From Prorocentrum cordatum (taxonomy: Eukaryota; Sar; Dinophyceae; Prorocentrales; Prorocentraceae): DNA of 64,000 nt. The stretch lies in assembly GCA_963575745.1 (NCBI GenBank), contig CAUYUJ010000694.1, positions 40,001 through 104,000 of the forward strand, written 5' to 3'. Made by a program: the position numbers and the translations under genes. A model generated the notes under the pieces. That model ran no database searches, was not told the origin of the DNA, and saw only the letters and a program-made list of their open reading frames with translations. Positions 13,150 to 24,644 of this stretch are shown one piece after another (within the stretch, counting starts at the first letter, position 1; each line of letters begins with the position of its first letter).

Positions 13150-14330
13150 GTGGGGCCACGAAACGTGTGACGGGTGTGCCGAAACCGATGGCGGGGACGC
13201 ATGAGAACGGCGCCATTGGGGCCTTGCGTGGAGCTCCCCAGGGACCACGAAACGTGTGAGGGCTGTGCCGACATGGGTAGCGAGGACGCATGCGCACGGC
13301 GCAGATTTGCTTTGCTATTTCGGAAAAGTTGTATGGGGTCACGAAACGCGTGACAACTGTGTCGGAACAGGCGGCGGAAACGCACGCAAACGACACCAGT
13401 GCGGCCTTAGGCGGAGCTCCCATATGGGGCCACGCAACGCGAGACGGGTGCGCAGACACGGGCCGCAGGGACGCATGCGAACGGCTGAATTGCGGTTTTG
13501 GATGGAGTCCCCTGTGGGGCCACGAAGAGTGTGAACGGTGTGCCAACATGGGTGGCGGAGACGCATGCGAACGGCACAACTTGGGCCCCAGGCGGGGCTC
13601 GCCATGGGGTCAAGGAACGTGCGAGGGTTATGCCGAAACGAGACGGGGACGCATGCGAATGGTACTAGCTCGGCCTGAACTGCAGCTCCTTGTGGGGCCA
13701 CGAAACGTGTGAGGGGTGCGCACACATGGGTGTCGGGGACGCACGCGAACTGCACCATTATTGGTTTTTGTGGAGCTCCCTATGGGGCCCCGAAACGTGA
13801 TGGGGTGCGCAGACATAGGCGGCGGGGGCGCATGCGAACGGCACCTTGGGGCATTGGGTGAGCCCCCCCAGGGGGGCACGAAGCGTGCAAGGTGCGTGCA
13901 CGCGAACGGCACGGAGCTCCTTATGGGACCAAGAAACGTGAGGGGTGTCCCGAAATGGGCAGCGAGGAAGCGCGCACGGCGCCACTTTGCCATGTCGGAA
14001 GAGTTCCCGATGGGGCCACGAAACGTGCGAGGGGTGCGTCGACCTGAGCGGCGGAGACGCACGCGCACGGCACCGTTGCGGCCTCAGGTGGAGCTCTCAT
14101 ATGGGGCCACGAAACGCGTGATGGGGTGCGCAGACATGGGCGGCGGAGACGCATGCAAGCGGCAGAATTGGGGCCTCGAATGGAGCTTCCTGTAGGGCCA
14201 CGAAAAATATGAGGGGCGCGCCGAAATTGGCGGCGGGGACGCATGCGAACGGCAGCACTTGGGCCTCAGATGGGTTTTCGCATGGGGCCACGAAACGCGC
14301 GAGGGCAACGTCGACATGGGCGCCTCCGGG
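13150..14330. repeat. Minisatellite of about 87-90 bp, 14 units
   Basis: The anchor GGGGCCACGAAACGYGTGA recurs with its C residue at about 13157, 13246, 13340, 13441, 13521, 13609, 13699, 13787, 13877, 13932, 14019, 14109, 14199 and 14289, a mean step near 87 bp. Each unit also carries GCGGNGACGCATGCGAACGGCA. Units near 90 bp keep a frame, so 30-residue repeats appear on both strands, but indels break every frame after 3-7 units. I treat it as non-coding. Confidence 0.92.
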
Positions 14331-14339
14331 CACGGCACC

Positions 14340-15080
14340 AGTTGAGCCGTAGCTGGAGATCCTCCAGGGATCGTGACCATCTACGCCAACAGAACCCTCA
14401 GGCAGATTCGGACCCCTCGAACCCTGCGGCCCCCCCGCGGCCATCCCGGGGGTGAGAAAGCCGCGGCGGAAAAGCGCGATCAGACATGTCGTCATCGTCT
14501 GCGGGCCCCCGAATAACCTGAGCTATCCACGACCCTAGGCGCGCGGACTGATGAGCTTTCCAGCGCGTCGCTCGGCGACGCGGCAACCGATGTCACCTGG
14601 GTTAAGGGCCTCCCGCTTGCCTCCTTCATGGGGGACCTCGGCTTTTGGGACTCAGCATGGTCATCGAAATTGCCACTGTAAACCTGTCATGCGTTCGCAA
14701 CGACCAGCCTAGTACCACCAGGTCGTCTGCTGGAAACCACGCAAAGGCACTCGAGAGAACCCAGGCGTGCAACGTCGCTCTCGGGCCCAGCCATCCCGCC
14801 CGCCTTGTGGACATACCCCAAATAAAAACACGAGACCATTGCGGCCCCAGTCCGGGCGACTCGGCATCCCAACTCAGGGGGAGGCACATAGCGGGCAGGG
14901 TCACCAACGGGCACAAGAATGAGATCAAATGAGGAGCAACAGCGGGCTTGCCAGTTGGACTGCGCCCCCCCCCCCATCTTTACAACGCATTGCGATGCGA
15001 ATAACAATGCTGCACAGCGCGCGTTCAAAGCGACGGCGGGGGGCCAGCGGCCACTACCAGGGGATGCGCCCCATCATTAC
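14340..15080. other. Non-repetitive DNA, no gene recognised
   Basis: No frame above about 117 aa and no recognisable motif. It lies between the 87-bp minisatellite and the start of the HP-element mosaic. Confidence 0.5.
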
Positions 15081-15084
15081 ATCT

Positions 15085-15670
15085 AAAATACTTAGCGGGT
15101 ACCAATAGTTTTTCGGACACAGCTTTGGTAGCAGACCGAGTTCGGACATCTAGATACTTGAGATTGGCGTTTCTGATGATTCCCTTCCGATTGCTGTGCC
15201 GAACAGCTCTGTATCTCATCTGCAGCTCGAGATACATCAAGATGGTCATCATTATACCAAAAAATAGCGGAGGACGAATATTTGTCTGACCCAGCTCTGG
15301 AAGCAGACCGAGTTCGGAGAGACTGGCGCTTCTGATGATTCCCATTCGATTGCGGTGCCGAACAGCTCTGTGGCTCATCTGCAGGTCGAGTTATGTTAAG
15401 ACAACGGACAGCACCTGCCAAGATGACACTGAACAGCCGATCCCACCTGAACGCTGCTTGACGATAATATGTACCCGATCGACCTGAGCTTACGATGGCG
15501 AGCAGGAATAAGATCGAATATGGGGGAAAATATTCAAGCTCTAACGACCTTTCGAATTTCGAGCAAATGTTTAACTAGGTCACGGAAAAAAACCGCTCAG
15601 ATTTTTCGGGCCAACTAGCCCCCCAGCGCGCCGCAATTACTCTGTGGCTTCGCCGCTTCGCTCTTAGGAA
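15085..15670 (+). mobile_element. HP element type C, 5'-truncated
   Basis: Two satellite units (about 15100-15420) are followed by the usual type C tail: a GATCCCACC block, the GATGGCGAG block at about 15493, and an end block containing CAGCGCGCCGCAATTACT. The terminal CTACGAG lies near 15674-15680 in a rearranged context. The hairpin end is missing. Confidence 0.75.
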
Positions 15671-15728
15671 TGCTCTACGAGTCACCGACCTCAGGTCGCC
15701 ACGTTGTCCGCACGGGCGGGGCGGGGCC

Positions 15729-15915
15729 CTCGTAGAGCTCTCAACACGCAAATCAGCGCCCAGATCACGAGAAGAGAGCGTTCTCGAATGTCAGCTTGAA
15801 AACTAACGATCTGTTGTTTGGGGGGTTTTATACGACGTCGGTTCCGCCAAGTGTTTCATAAAAAATACTGCAGCTACGGAACTGAGGATTTGACAGGCAG
15901 ACACAGCATAACCCA
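15729..15915 (+). mobile_element. HP element type A, left part of the host copy
   Basis: It starts at the CCTCGTAGAGCTCTC repeat without a hairpin and runs to CATAACCCA, where the next element is inserted. Its right parts resume at 18456 and 18935, so one type A copy hosts two insertions. Confidence 0.75.
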
Positions 15916-16044
15916 CTGGGAGCCGGCGGTAAACCGTCAACCTTGGCTACCGCCGGGAACTCGTAGAGCTTCCTCGATATACATGAATGGAAAATGCGGG
16001 CGCGGCAATCTCGCATTCCGCGCGGGCGACGGCGCGGCTTCCTG

Positions 16045-16345
16045 GGGCAGGACGTGGAGGAGAGGAAGGAGCGAGGAGGAGAAGAAGATGGAGCAGGCTG
16101 AGGAAGAGAAGGAGGAGGGGAGAAAAAAACCGTCGGACGACAAGGAGGAGGAGAAGGAAGAGGAGGATGACGAGCAGGAGGGGAAGGGGTGAGAGGGAGA
16201 AGAGGGGCGACGATGATGATGAAGAGGAGGAAGACGAAGAGAAGGAGGAAGAGAAGGAGCAGGAGGAGAAAGAAGAGCAGGAGCAGATGAAAAAGAAAGA
16301 GGAGGCAGAGAAGGAGAAGGGAGGGGACGAGGAGCAGGAGTACGA
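16045..16345 (+). repeat. Polypurine tract of a type D element
   Basis: GAGGAG/GAAGAA-rich on the plus strand. It sits directly downstream of a conserved GC-rich leader (CGGGCGCGGCAATCTCGC). Confidence 0.9.
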
Positions 16346-16499
16346 ATAGTTGTTTGGTTCCAGCTCTGGTAGCAGACCGATTTCAAACATGTAGATACCT
16401 ACCGCCGGGAACTCGTGGAGCTTCCTTGCGGCATGCATGAATGGGACGCGGGCGCGGCAATCTCGCACTCCGCGCGCGCGAGGGCGCGTTTTTATGGAG

Positions 16500-16860
16500 C
16501 AGGACGTGGAGGAGAAGGAGCGAGGAGGACAGGGAGAAGGAGGAGGCCGAGGAAGAGAACGAGGAGGAGGAGGAGGACGTAGCAAGAAGAAGATGACAAG
16601 CAGGAGGGGGAAGGGTGGAGGGGGAGAAGAGGGACGATGATGATGATGATGATGAAGGGGAGGAGAACGAGGAGGAGGAGTTAGAGAAGGGGGGGGAAGA
16701 AAGAGGAGAAGGAGCACATGAAGGAGGAAGAGGAAGAAAAGGAGGAAGAGGAGGAGGAGCAGGAGAAGGAAAAAAGGGGAGAGGAGGCAGAAGAAGAAGG
16801 AGAAGGAGGAGGTGGAGGAAGAGGGGAAGTGGGGGGGGAAGAGAAACTTCGAGAAGTGAT
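16500..16860 (+). repeat. Second polypurine tract of the same composite
   Basis: Same leader, strand polarity and position relative to a half hairpin as the tract at 16045. Confidence 0.9.
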
Positions 16861-16929
16861 TCTCAGCTTCTCAGCCAGCCCACAGCGCATGCAGTAGAGA
16901 AGCATAGCATCATCTCAACAAAAAATGCA

Positions 16930-17600
16930 GAGTGTGAATAGTTATTTGGTTCCAGCTCTGGTAGCAGACCGATCTCAGACGTCTAGATACTCAAAAATAA
17001 CGCGCCTGATGAGATTCCTGCGGTTGCTGTGCCAAATAGCTGTGTAGCTCATCTGCAGCTCGAGTTACATCAGGACGGTCATCATCATGTCTTAAACCAA
17101 ATTAACAGAGTACGATTAGTTTGTCGGACCCAGCTCTGGTAGCAGAGCGAGTTCGGGCATCTAGATACTTAAGACTAGCGCTTCTGCTGATTATATGTCG
17201 ATCGTTGTGCCGAACAGCTCTGTAGCTCATCTGCAGCTCGAGTTAAGTCAAGAAAGTCAGCATCATCTCTTGAAAAACAGAGTACAAATAGTTTTTCGGA
17301 CCCTGCTATGGTAGCAGAGCGAGTTCAGGCATCTGGATACTGGAGACTAGCGATCCTGATATGTTTCTTTCGATTGCTGTGCCGAACAGCTCTGTAGCTC
17401 ATCTGCAGCTCGAGGTAAGTCCAAAAAAATATCATCATCTCTTTTAAAAAAATAGCAAAGTACGAATATTTGTTCGGACCCAGCTCTGGTAGAAGAGCGA
17501 GTTCGGGCATCTAGATACTTGAGACTAGCATATGATGATTATATTCGATTGCTGTGCCGAACAGCTCTGTAGCTCATCTGCAGCTCGAGTTAGGTCGAGA
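16930..17600 (+). repeat. Satellite array (about 177 bp), early variant
   Basis: TCGGACCC anchors at about 17124, 17296 and 17474 give steps of 172-178 bp. In this variant GCTC-TGGTAGCA-GAGC forms a small arm that looks like a tRNA D-arm. Confidence 0.9.
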
Positions 17601-17889
17601 AAACCGACAGCACCTGCCAAGATGACACTCAACAGCCGATCCCGCCTGAGTTCTTTTTGACAGTGATAAGTACCCGATCGACCTGAGCTTAAGATGGCGA
17701 GTGGGAATACGATCGAATATGGGGAAATACGAGAGCTCTAACGACCTTTCAAACTGCGAGAAAATGATTTTTAACCAACCCAAAATATTCAAAACTTCCG
17801 TCGAGATTTTTTGGGCCAACTAGCCCCCCCGCGCGCCGGAATTACTTCCTAGCTTCGCCGCTTCGCTTTTAGGGAAGCTCTACGAGTCA

Positions 17890-18160
17890 CTAGCACTCCT
17901 GATGGTTTTCTTCCGATTGCTGTGCCAAACAGCTCTGCAACCTGTCTACAACCCGAATTACATTTATAAATCACCATCATCTCTAAGCAAATTAACAGGA
18001 TACGAATAGTTTTTCGGACCCAGCTCTGGTAGCAGAGCGAGTTCGGGCGTCTAGATACTTGGGACTAGCGCTTCTGATGACTCCCTTTCGATTGCTGTGC
18101 CGAACAGCTCCGTAGCTCATCTGCAGCTCGAGTTAAGTCAGGAAATCCGACAGAACCTGT
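17890..18160 (+). repeat. Satellite units in the composite type D element
   Basis: About one and a half units, with the D-arm-like GCTC-TGGTAGCA-GAGC at about 18023-18039. Confidence 0.85.
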
Positions 18161-18536
18161 CACGATGACACTGAACAGCCGATCCCGCCGGAGTGTTTTT
18201 TGACAGCAATACGCACCAGATCGACCTGAGATTAAGATGGCGAGCGGGAATTACATCGAATCTGGGGGGAAAATACGAGAGCTCTAACGACCTTTCAATT
18301 TGTAGAATATACATATATATATATACATACATACATACCAAAAAAACAAACAAACAAACAAAAAACTCGAAACTTTTCGGGCCGACTAGCCCCCCAGCGC
18401 GCTGGAATCACTCTCTAGCTTCGCCGCTTCGCTCTTAGAGAAGCTCTACGAGTCACTACAGGTGCGAAAAATACCGGTTATCAACGAAAGACCAAATCTC
18501 TCACAATCTTCGATAAAACGACGCCAGGTCACCACA

Positions 18537-18934
18537 CTGGGAGCCGGCGGTAACCGTCAACCAGGTTACCGCCGGGACCCTCGTAGGGCTCTTAGCACGC
18601 GTGGAACTACTCGGAACACGAGACGAAGCTGTCTTCAGCATCAGCTTAAGAACTAGAATTATATGTTTTTCGGTGTTCGTCCGACGTCGGCCCCGCTAAG
18701 TGTTTTGATCGTAATACTGCAGCTACGGACCTGAGAATTTGTCTGGCAGAACCGGCATAACCCACTAGAGGTGCGAAAAATACCGATTCTCAAAACGATT
18801 TGTCGCATCTCTCACAATGTTCGCTCAGCCAACCCAAAGTTGATACATTGTCCGCCAGGGCCGGGTGGGCCAACTAACTGCACGCCGGGCTGGATTTCCT
18901 CTAGATCATCGATGCCGAAGAGCTCTACGAGGTA
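18537..18934 (+). mobile_element. HP element type A, complete (398 bp)
   Basis: Hairpin at 18543-18575, terminal repeat next to it (one substitution, CTCGTAGGGCT), and an end at GCTCTACGAGGTA. The left flank CACCACA and right flank TTGTCCGCC rejoin to CACATTGTCCGCC, the sequence of an unoccupied type A/B copy. Here the target is A^T and the element's initial CT cannot come from the target. Confidence 0.85.
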
Positions 18935-18984
18935 TTGTCCGCCTGGGCCGGGTGGGCCAACTAGCTCCACCCGGCCAAGGCGCC

Positions 18985-20374
18985 GGCGGGCAATTCAGAG
19001 TAACCACCCTCCGCAGCAGCGAAACTGGAGAGTAATTCAGGCGCGCCGGGGGGCTAGATGGCAAAAAACCGACGGATGCTTTGCATAAGCTGGGTCGTAT
19101 AAAAATCGATTTTCCGAAATTTGAAAATTCGTTAAGCTCTAATATGTTTTCCTCCATACTCGATCTCTTTCCCGCTCGCCATCGGAATCTCCGTTCGATC
19201 GGGCACATAATACAGTCAAAAAGCATGTGGGCGGGATCGGCTGTTCTGCGTCGTCTTGATAGGTGCTGGAGGTGTTCTTAACTGAACCCGAGCTGTAGTA
19301 AGGCTACAGGGCTGATAGGCACACCTAATCCATCTGAAATCATCAGGCGCGCTACGGTCTGCCAGAAGAACTAGGACTAACAAACTGTTCGTATTCTGCT
19401 GTTTTCAGAAATGCTGATGCTTTTCTTATCCTAACCCCAACTGGAGATGAGCTACAGAGCTGTCTGGCACAGTAATCGAAAGAGAACCATCAGAATCGCT
19501 AGTCTTAAGTATCTAGATGCCCAAACTCGGTATGTTACCAGAGTTGGGTCCGAAAAACTATCCGTGCTCTGTTGTCTTTTCAGAGATGATGATGGTTTTC
19601 TCGCCGTAACTCGAGCTGCAGATGAGCTGCTAAGCTGTTCGGCACAGCAATCGGAAGATAACCACCTGAAATTCTAGTCTCGAGTATCTCGATGCCCGAA
19701 ATCGCTCTGCTGCCAGAGCTGGGTCCGAAAAACTGTTCGTACTCTGCTAAGTTTAAAGGCTGATCATGCATTTCTCGTCGTAGCTTGAGCTGCAGATGAG
19801 CTACAGAGCTGTTCGGCACAGCAATCGAAAGCAAACCATCATGCGCCAGTCTGAAGTATCTGATGTCTGACCTCGCTCTGCTACCAGAGCTGGGTCCGAA
19901 ACTATTCGTACTCTGCTAATTTTTGCAGAGATGATGATGACTTTCTTGATGTCCCCTCCTCCTTCGCCCCGTCCTTCTCCTTTTCCTTCTTCTTCCTCCC
20001 CCCTTCTTCTTCGTCCCTCTACCTCTTTCTCCTCCTCCTGCTCCTTCAGCTCTTCCTCCTTTTCCTCCTCTCCCTCCTCCACTCGCTCCTTCTGCATCAT
20101 CATCATCGCCCCTCTCCCCCCTGCAACCCTCCCTGCTGCTCGTGATCCTCCTCTTGCTCCTTCTCCTCCCCCCCCTTCTCCTTCTCTTCCTCAGCCTCCT
20201 CCATTCCCCTCTCCGCCTGACTCCTTCTTTTCCTCCGTCCTCCTCCATGAAACCGCGCCCTCGCGCGAGCAGAATGCGAGATTGCCGCGCCCGCAACCCA
20301 CTCATGTATATCGCGAGGAAGCTCAACGAGTTCCCGGCGGCAAGCAAGGTTGACGGTTTACCGCCGGCCCCCAG
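18985..20374 (-). mobile_element. HP element type D, inverted
   Basis: It reads from right to left: CTGGG at 20374, hairpin at about 20333-20368, polypyrimidine tract on the plus strand at about 19945-20235, satellite units 19270-19930, tail to about 18985. The stem arm near the polypyrimidine side (CCGGCGGCAAGC) has drifted. It marks a switch of element orientation relative to 15.9-18.9 kb. Confidence 0.8.
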
Positions 20375-21796
20375 TGACTCGTAGAGGTTCCCTAAGAGCG
20401 AAGCGGCGAAGCCAGAGAGTAATTCCGGCGCGCTGGGGGGCTAGTTGGCAAAAAAATCTCGATGGAAGTTTGGATGTATTTTGGTCGGTTAAAAATCGAT
20501 GTCGGAATTTGAACATTCGTTAGAGCTCTCGAATTTCCCCATATTCGATCTCATTCCCGCTCGCCATCTTTATCACAGGTCGATCGGGTACATATTATTG
20601 CTAAAAAGCATGTGGGCGGGATCGGTTGTTCCGCGTCATCTTGGCAGGTGCTGTCGGTTTCATTAACTTAACTCGAGCTGTGGAAGACCCAAAGAGCTGT
20701 TCGGCACAGCAATCGAAAGAGAATCACCATAAGCGCCAGTCTCAAGTAAGTAGATGCCCGAACTCGGTGCGCTACCAGAGGTGGGCCCGAAAAAAGTATT
20801 CGCACTCTGCTATTGTTTTGATAGATGATGATGAGCTTCTTCATGTAACTCCGAGCTGCAGACGAGGTAGAGAGCTGTTTGGCACAGAAATCAAAAGGAA
20901 ACCATCAGGAGCGCTAGTCTCAAGTATCTAGATGCCCGAACTCGGTCTGCAACTAGGGTTGGAACCAAAAACACGAGTCGTACTCTGCATGTTTAAGATG
21001 GCGATGATGATTTTCTCATCTTAACTCGAGCTGCAGATGAGCTACAGAGCTGTTCTACACAGAAATCGAAAGGAAATCCTCAGGCGCGCTAGGCTCAAGT
21101 ATCTAGATGCCCGAACTCGGTCTGATACCTGAGCTGGGTCCGAACAACTTTTTTTCTTCCAGAGATGATGATGACTTTCTCGATGCAACTCGAACTGCAG
21201 AAGAGCCGGAGAGCTGTTTGGCACAGCAATCGAGAGGACATCAGCAGGAGCGCTAGTCTCAAGTATCTAGATGCCCGAGCTCGGTCTGCTGCGACAGTTC
21301 GAACCAAAGAAATTATTCGCACTCGGACAATATTTAGGAAGAGAAAACACCTTACCAAATTCGAGCTGCAGGCTGCTGCTTCCCCCTTCCCCCCTTTCTC
21401 CCTTCTCTTCTTCCTCCTCCTCCTACCCCAAGTCGTTATCCTTCTCCTCGTCCTTCGCCTCCTCCTTCTCCTCCCCCCCCCACTTCCCCTCCTCCTCCGC
21501 CTCCTCCTTCTTCTTATCATTATCATTATTCACCTTCGTCCTCCTCTCCCCACATTTCTTCTCCTGCTGCCCCTTCTGCTCTTCCTCTTCCTCCTCCTCC
21601 TCCTCAGCCTCCTTCATCTCCTTCTCCTCCTGACTCCTTCTTCTCCTCCATGCCCCCCCCCCCCCCCCCTGAAACCGCACCCTCGCGCGTGCGGAACGCG
21701 AGATCGCCGCGCCCGCATCCCGATCGCGTATATCGCAAGGAAGCCCCATGAGCTCCCAGCGGCAACCATGGCTGACGGTTCACCGCCGGCCCCCAG
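20375..21796 (-). mobile_element. HP element type D, inverted
   Basis: Tail end at 20375 (TGACTCGTAGAG on the plus strand), satellite units about 20640-21360, polypyrimidine tract about 21375-21690, hairpin about 21755-21790, CTGGG complement ending at 21796. The stem pairs GGTGAACCGTC in element orientation but its partner arm is degraded. The right flank TTGGCCCACCCGGCC is the complement of the GGCCAA target site of a type A copy. Confidence 0.8.
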
Positions 21797-21884
21797 TTGG
21801 CCCACCCGGCCCTGGCGGACAACGAATTCACCCGACGTCGGCTTTTCGAAGTTTCTGAGAGATTTGAAAATGACTCGTATATCT

Positions 21885-22068
21885 CCCCTAAGAAGCTAGA
21901 GAGTAATTCCCGCGCGCTGGGGGGCTAGTGACTCGTAGAGCTCCCCCAAGAGCGAAGCGGCGAAGCTAGAGAGTAATTCCGGCGCGCCCGGGGGCTAGTG
22001 AATCGTAGAGCTTCCCTAAGAGCGAAGCGGCGAAACTAGAGAGTAATTCCGGCGCGCTGGGGGGCTCC
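21885..22068 (-). repeat. Three tandem HP tail ends
   Basis: Three copies of the last 65-75 bp of a type C/D tail. Each is joined at GGGGGCTAG to the start of the next (TGACTCGTAG or TGAATCGTAG), which is the complement of the A^CTAGC target. This is what repeated insertion at one preferred site, followed by loss of the bodies, would leave. Confidence 0.8.
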
Positions 22069-22995
22069 TTCGCGAAAAAATATCGACGGAAGTTTTGCGT
22101 AATTCTGGTCGGTTAAAAATCGATTTCCCGAAATTTGAACATGCGTTAGAGCTCTAATATTTTTACCCCAGATTCGATCTTATTCCCGCTCGCCATCTTA
22201 ATATCAAGTCGATCGGGGACATACTACTGTCAAAAAGCACTCAGGCGGGATCGGTTGTTGAGAGTCATCTTGGCAGGTGCTGTCCGTTTCTATACTTAAC
22301 TCGAGTTATAGGAAGGCTACAGAGCTGACAGGCACACCTAATATATCTAGAACCATCAGGCGCGCTAATCTGAAGTACATAGATGTCTGAACTCGGTCTG
22401 CTACCTGAGCTAGGACCAAGAACCTATTCGTACTCTGCTATTTCTTTTCCAGAGCTGATCATCTTCTAAACTGAACTCGAGCTGCAGATGAGCTACAGAG
22501 CTGTTCGGCGCGCAGCAATCAAAAGGATAATACCAGAAGCGCGCGCTAGTCTGAAGTATCTCGATTCCCATACTTGGTCTGCTACCAGAGCTGGTTCTGA
22601 TAAAATATTCGTACTCTGCAAATTTCTATAATTTGTCTTCACTTCATCTAAGCTGTAGGCTGGCTAAGAAGCTGAGAAGCACTTCTCGACACTTCTCCTC
22701 CTCCCCCACTTCCCGTCCTCCTTCGCGTCTCCTTCTTCTTCTGTCTCATCATCCCTCTTGCAGCTCCGCCTGCCCCTTCTGCTCTTCCTCCTTTTCCTTC
22801 TCTTCCTCCTTCAGTTGCTCCTTCTCCTCTTTCTTCTCCTCCTCCTCAACCTCCTGCTCGTCATTATCGTCCCTCTTCTCCCTCTCCAGCCTCCCTGCTC
22901 CTGCTCTTCATCCTCATCTTGCTTCTTCTCGTTATATTCCTTCTCTTCCTCAGCTTCGTTCTCCTTCTTCTCCTCTACGCCCTCCTGCCCCGAGC
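22069..22995 (-). mobile_element. HP element type D, inverted, hairpin end lost
   Basis: Tail and two satellite units (22290-22640), then a polypyrimidine tract to about 22990. The hairpin expected next is replaced by the unrelated 23.0-23.85-kb segment. Confidence 0.75.
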
Positions 22996-23850
22996 TATAC
23001 GCGCGCACTGAGAATCCGAGGACCGCGGCGTGGAAAACGCACTTTAAAACCGACCTCGAAACTCAAACTGAAAGTTGGCACTACTTTCACTTTGACAGTC
23101 GGCGAAACCTGAAATTCATCCGCGGGGGCGCCGGCGCCGCACCGTCTGTTTCGAGTCTCGCGCGCCTGGGCCAGCTCAGTATCTCCAGAGAGGAAACGGA
23201 AATTTACATGACAATTTTTAGTTGAACCTCGGCGGGATTCGAGAATAATGCAGGGCCGCGTTACAATCGCTAATCCCATCCCCGGCCACCCGCAATTTGG
23301 ACACGAAAGGCGGGGGCACTGTCGAAAGCAGTTGCACCATCCTGAACGTTCGGAAAGAGACGGACACCTATATTTTTCCGGTGAGAATGGCGCCATCCAG
23401 AACCAAGGCGCTGAATACAATGCTTCTAGCCTCTGTTTCGATGTCGAGCTTCAATAACTTCTTAAATGCAGTACGACAAGATGACAGCATTGCAATAAGA
23501 CGAAGTTCCAGTTCGAGTGCGGCTTCGACTCCGCCTCTGGCCTCGGCTGCAACCCCCACTCCGGCCCCGGCGCAGGCTCTGCCCAGATCACCATTCACTT
23601 TGACTTTAAAGCCCAAAGTCAAGGTTCGAGATCGACTTAACTTTGACTTTGAAAACCCACTTGGAAACCCACTTTCAAAGTAAAAGTCAAAGTCGCCATC
23701 GACTTTCACTTTGACTTTCAATCCAAGTTTAAAGCAATTCAAAGTCAAACTCTTTTCAAAAGTTACTTTGAAAGTCAAAGTATTGAAACCCCTTCGCGCC
23801 CTTACAGGGCTGGCGCTCGCGGCGGCAGCATTGGGCGGCCATAACAAAGC
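22996..23850. other. Segment dense in CTTTGACTTT and complement
   Basis: Not related to the HP elements. From about 23030 it repeats ACTTTGA, TGACTTT and their complements, including an inverted arrangement at 23683-23720 (AAAGTCAAAGTCG, CCAT, CGACTTTCACTTTGACTTT). The Lys/Val/Phe/Asp-rich frames (for example 23847-23368, minus strand) read this motif. I recognise no protein. Confidence 0.7.
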
Positions 23851-23964
23851 TGAAGTCGAAGCTCTGGCAACGTCGCCTTTCTACCTCTGCGAGTTTCCCG
23901 GCATAGCCAATGCGGCCCGGAGACTTCCTGCCGGAGAGCTCTACGAGGCATGCTTCCAGATAGA

Positions 23965-24350
23965 CTGGGAGCCGGCGGTAAACCGTCAACCAGGCTACCG
24001 CCGGGACACTCGTAGAGCTCTAGACACGCAGATCATTCCCAGATAAACCGGAAAGAGCGTTCTCGAATGTCAGCTTGAAAACTCGTAAAATGTGTTTTCT
24101 GATGGTTTATATGACGTCGGTTCCCCGTAGTGTTTTGATCGAAATACTGCACCTAGAGCCCTTAGAATGGCACCATCGAACGACTACAGAGAATAAAAAT
24201 CTGGACTCCCACGATTGTTCAAATATCTCACAGTCTTCGAAAAACCGTCCCCAGGTCATCACATTGTCCGCCTAGGCCGGATGGGCCAACCAGCTGCACC
24301 CCGCGCCAGAATTCCTATAGCTCATCGATAACGACGAGCTCTACGAGGTA
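23965..24350 (+). mobile_element. HP element type A, complete (386 bp)
   Basis: Hairpin at about 23971-24005, terminal repeat CTCGTAGAGCTCT, end GCTCTACGAGGTA immediately followed by the next element. Confidence 0.85.
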
Positions 24351-24644
24351 CTGGAAGCCAGCGGTAAGCCGTGAAGCAGGTTACCGCCGGGACCCTCGTA
24401 GACCTCTGAAGACACCAAATCAGTCCCAGCAAACCAGCGAACAGCGCTCTCGACTTGTACCTTCAAAACTCGCTATTAACAGAAATACTGCGCCTACAAC
24501 CCTGAAAATTGCACCACTCAACGCGTCATGATCGACTCCAGAGAATAGGAATCTGGATTCCCAAAACAACTTTTCAAATCTCTCAAAGTCTTCAAAAAAC
24601 CGACGCCAGGTTGCCACATTGTCCGCCCGGGCCAGGCGGGCCAA
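24351..24644 (+). mobile_element. HP element type A, interrupted at GGCCAA
   Basis: The hairpin is diverged (CCAGCGGTAA, loop CCGTGAAGC). The body runs to GGCCAA, where another hairpin begins. Confidence 0.8.

Larger units (their letters stand above)
15916..18455 (+). mobile_element. HP element type D, inserted in a type A copy
   Basis: It begins CTGGGAGCC with the hairpin at 15923-15957 and a terminal repeat at 15959-15973. Next come two polypurine tracts (about 16045-16345 and 16500-16850, the second preceded by its own half hairpin at about 16400), then satellite units, then two tail blocks ending at about 17888 and 18455. The left flank CATAACCCA and right flank CTACAGGTGCG rejoin to the uninterrupted type A sequence seen at 44385-44400, so both ends are defined by a filled versus empty site. 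The extra internal end at 17888 suggests a composite or recombined copy. Confidence 0.8.

Noticed and set aside
23368-23847. 159-codon minus-strand frame rich in Lys-Val-Lys-Val and Asp-Phe
   Set aside because: Generated by the CTTTGACTTT motif. Periodicity follows the DNA motif rather than a protein repeat.
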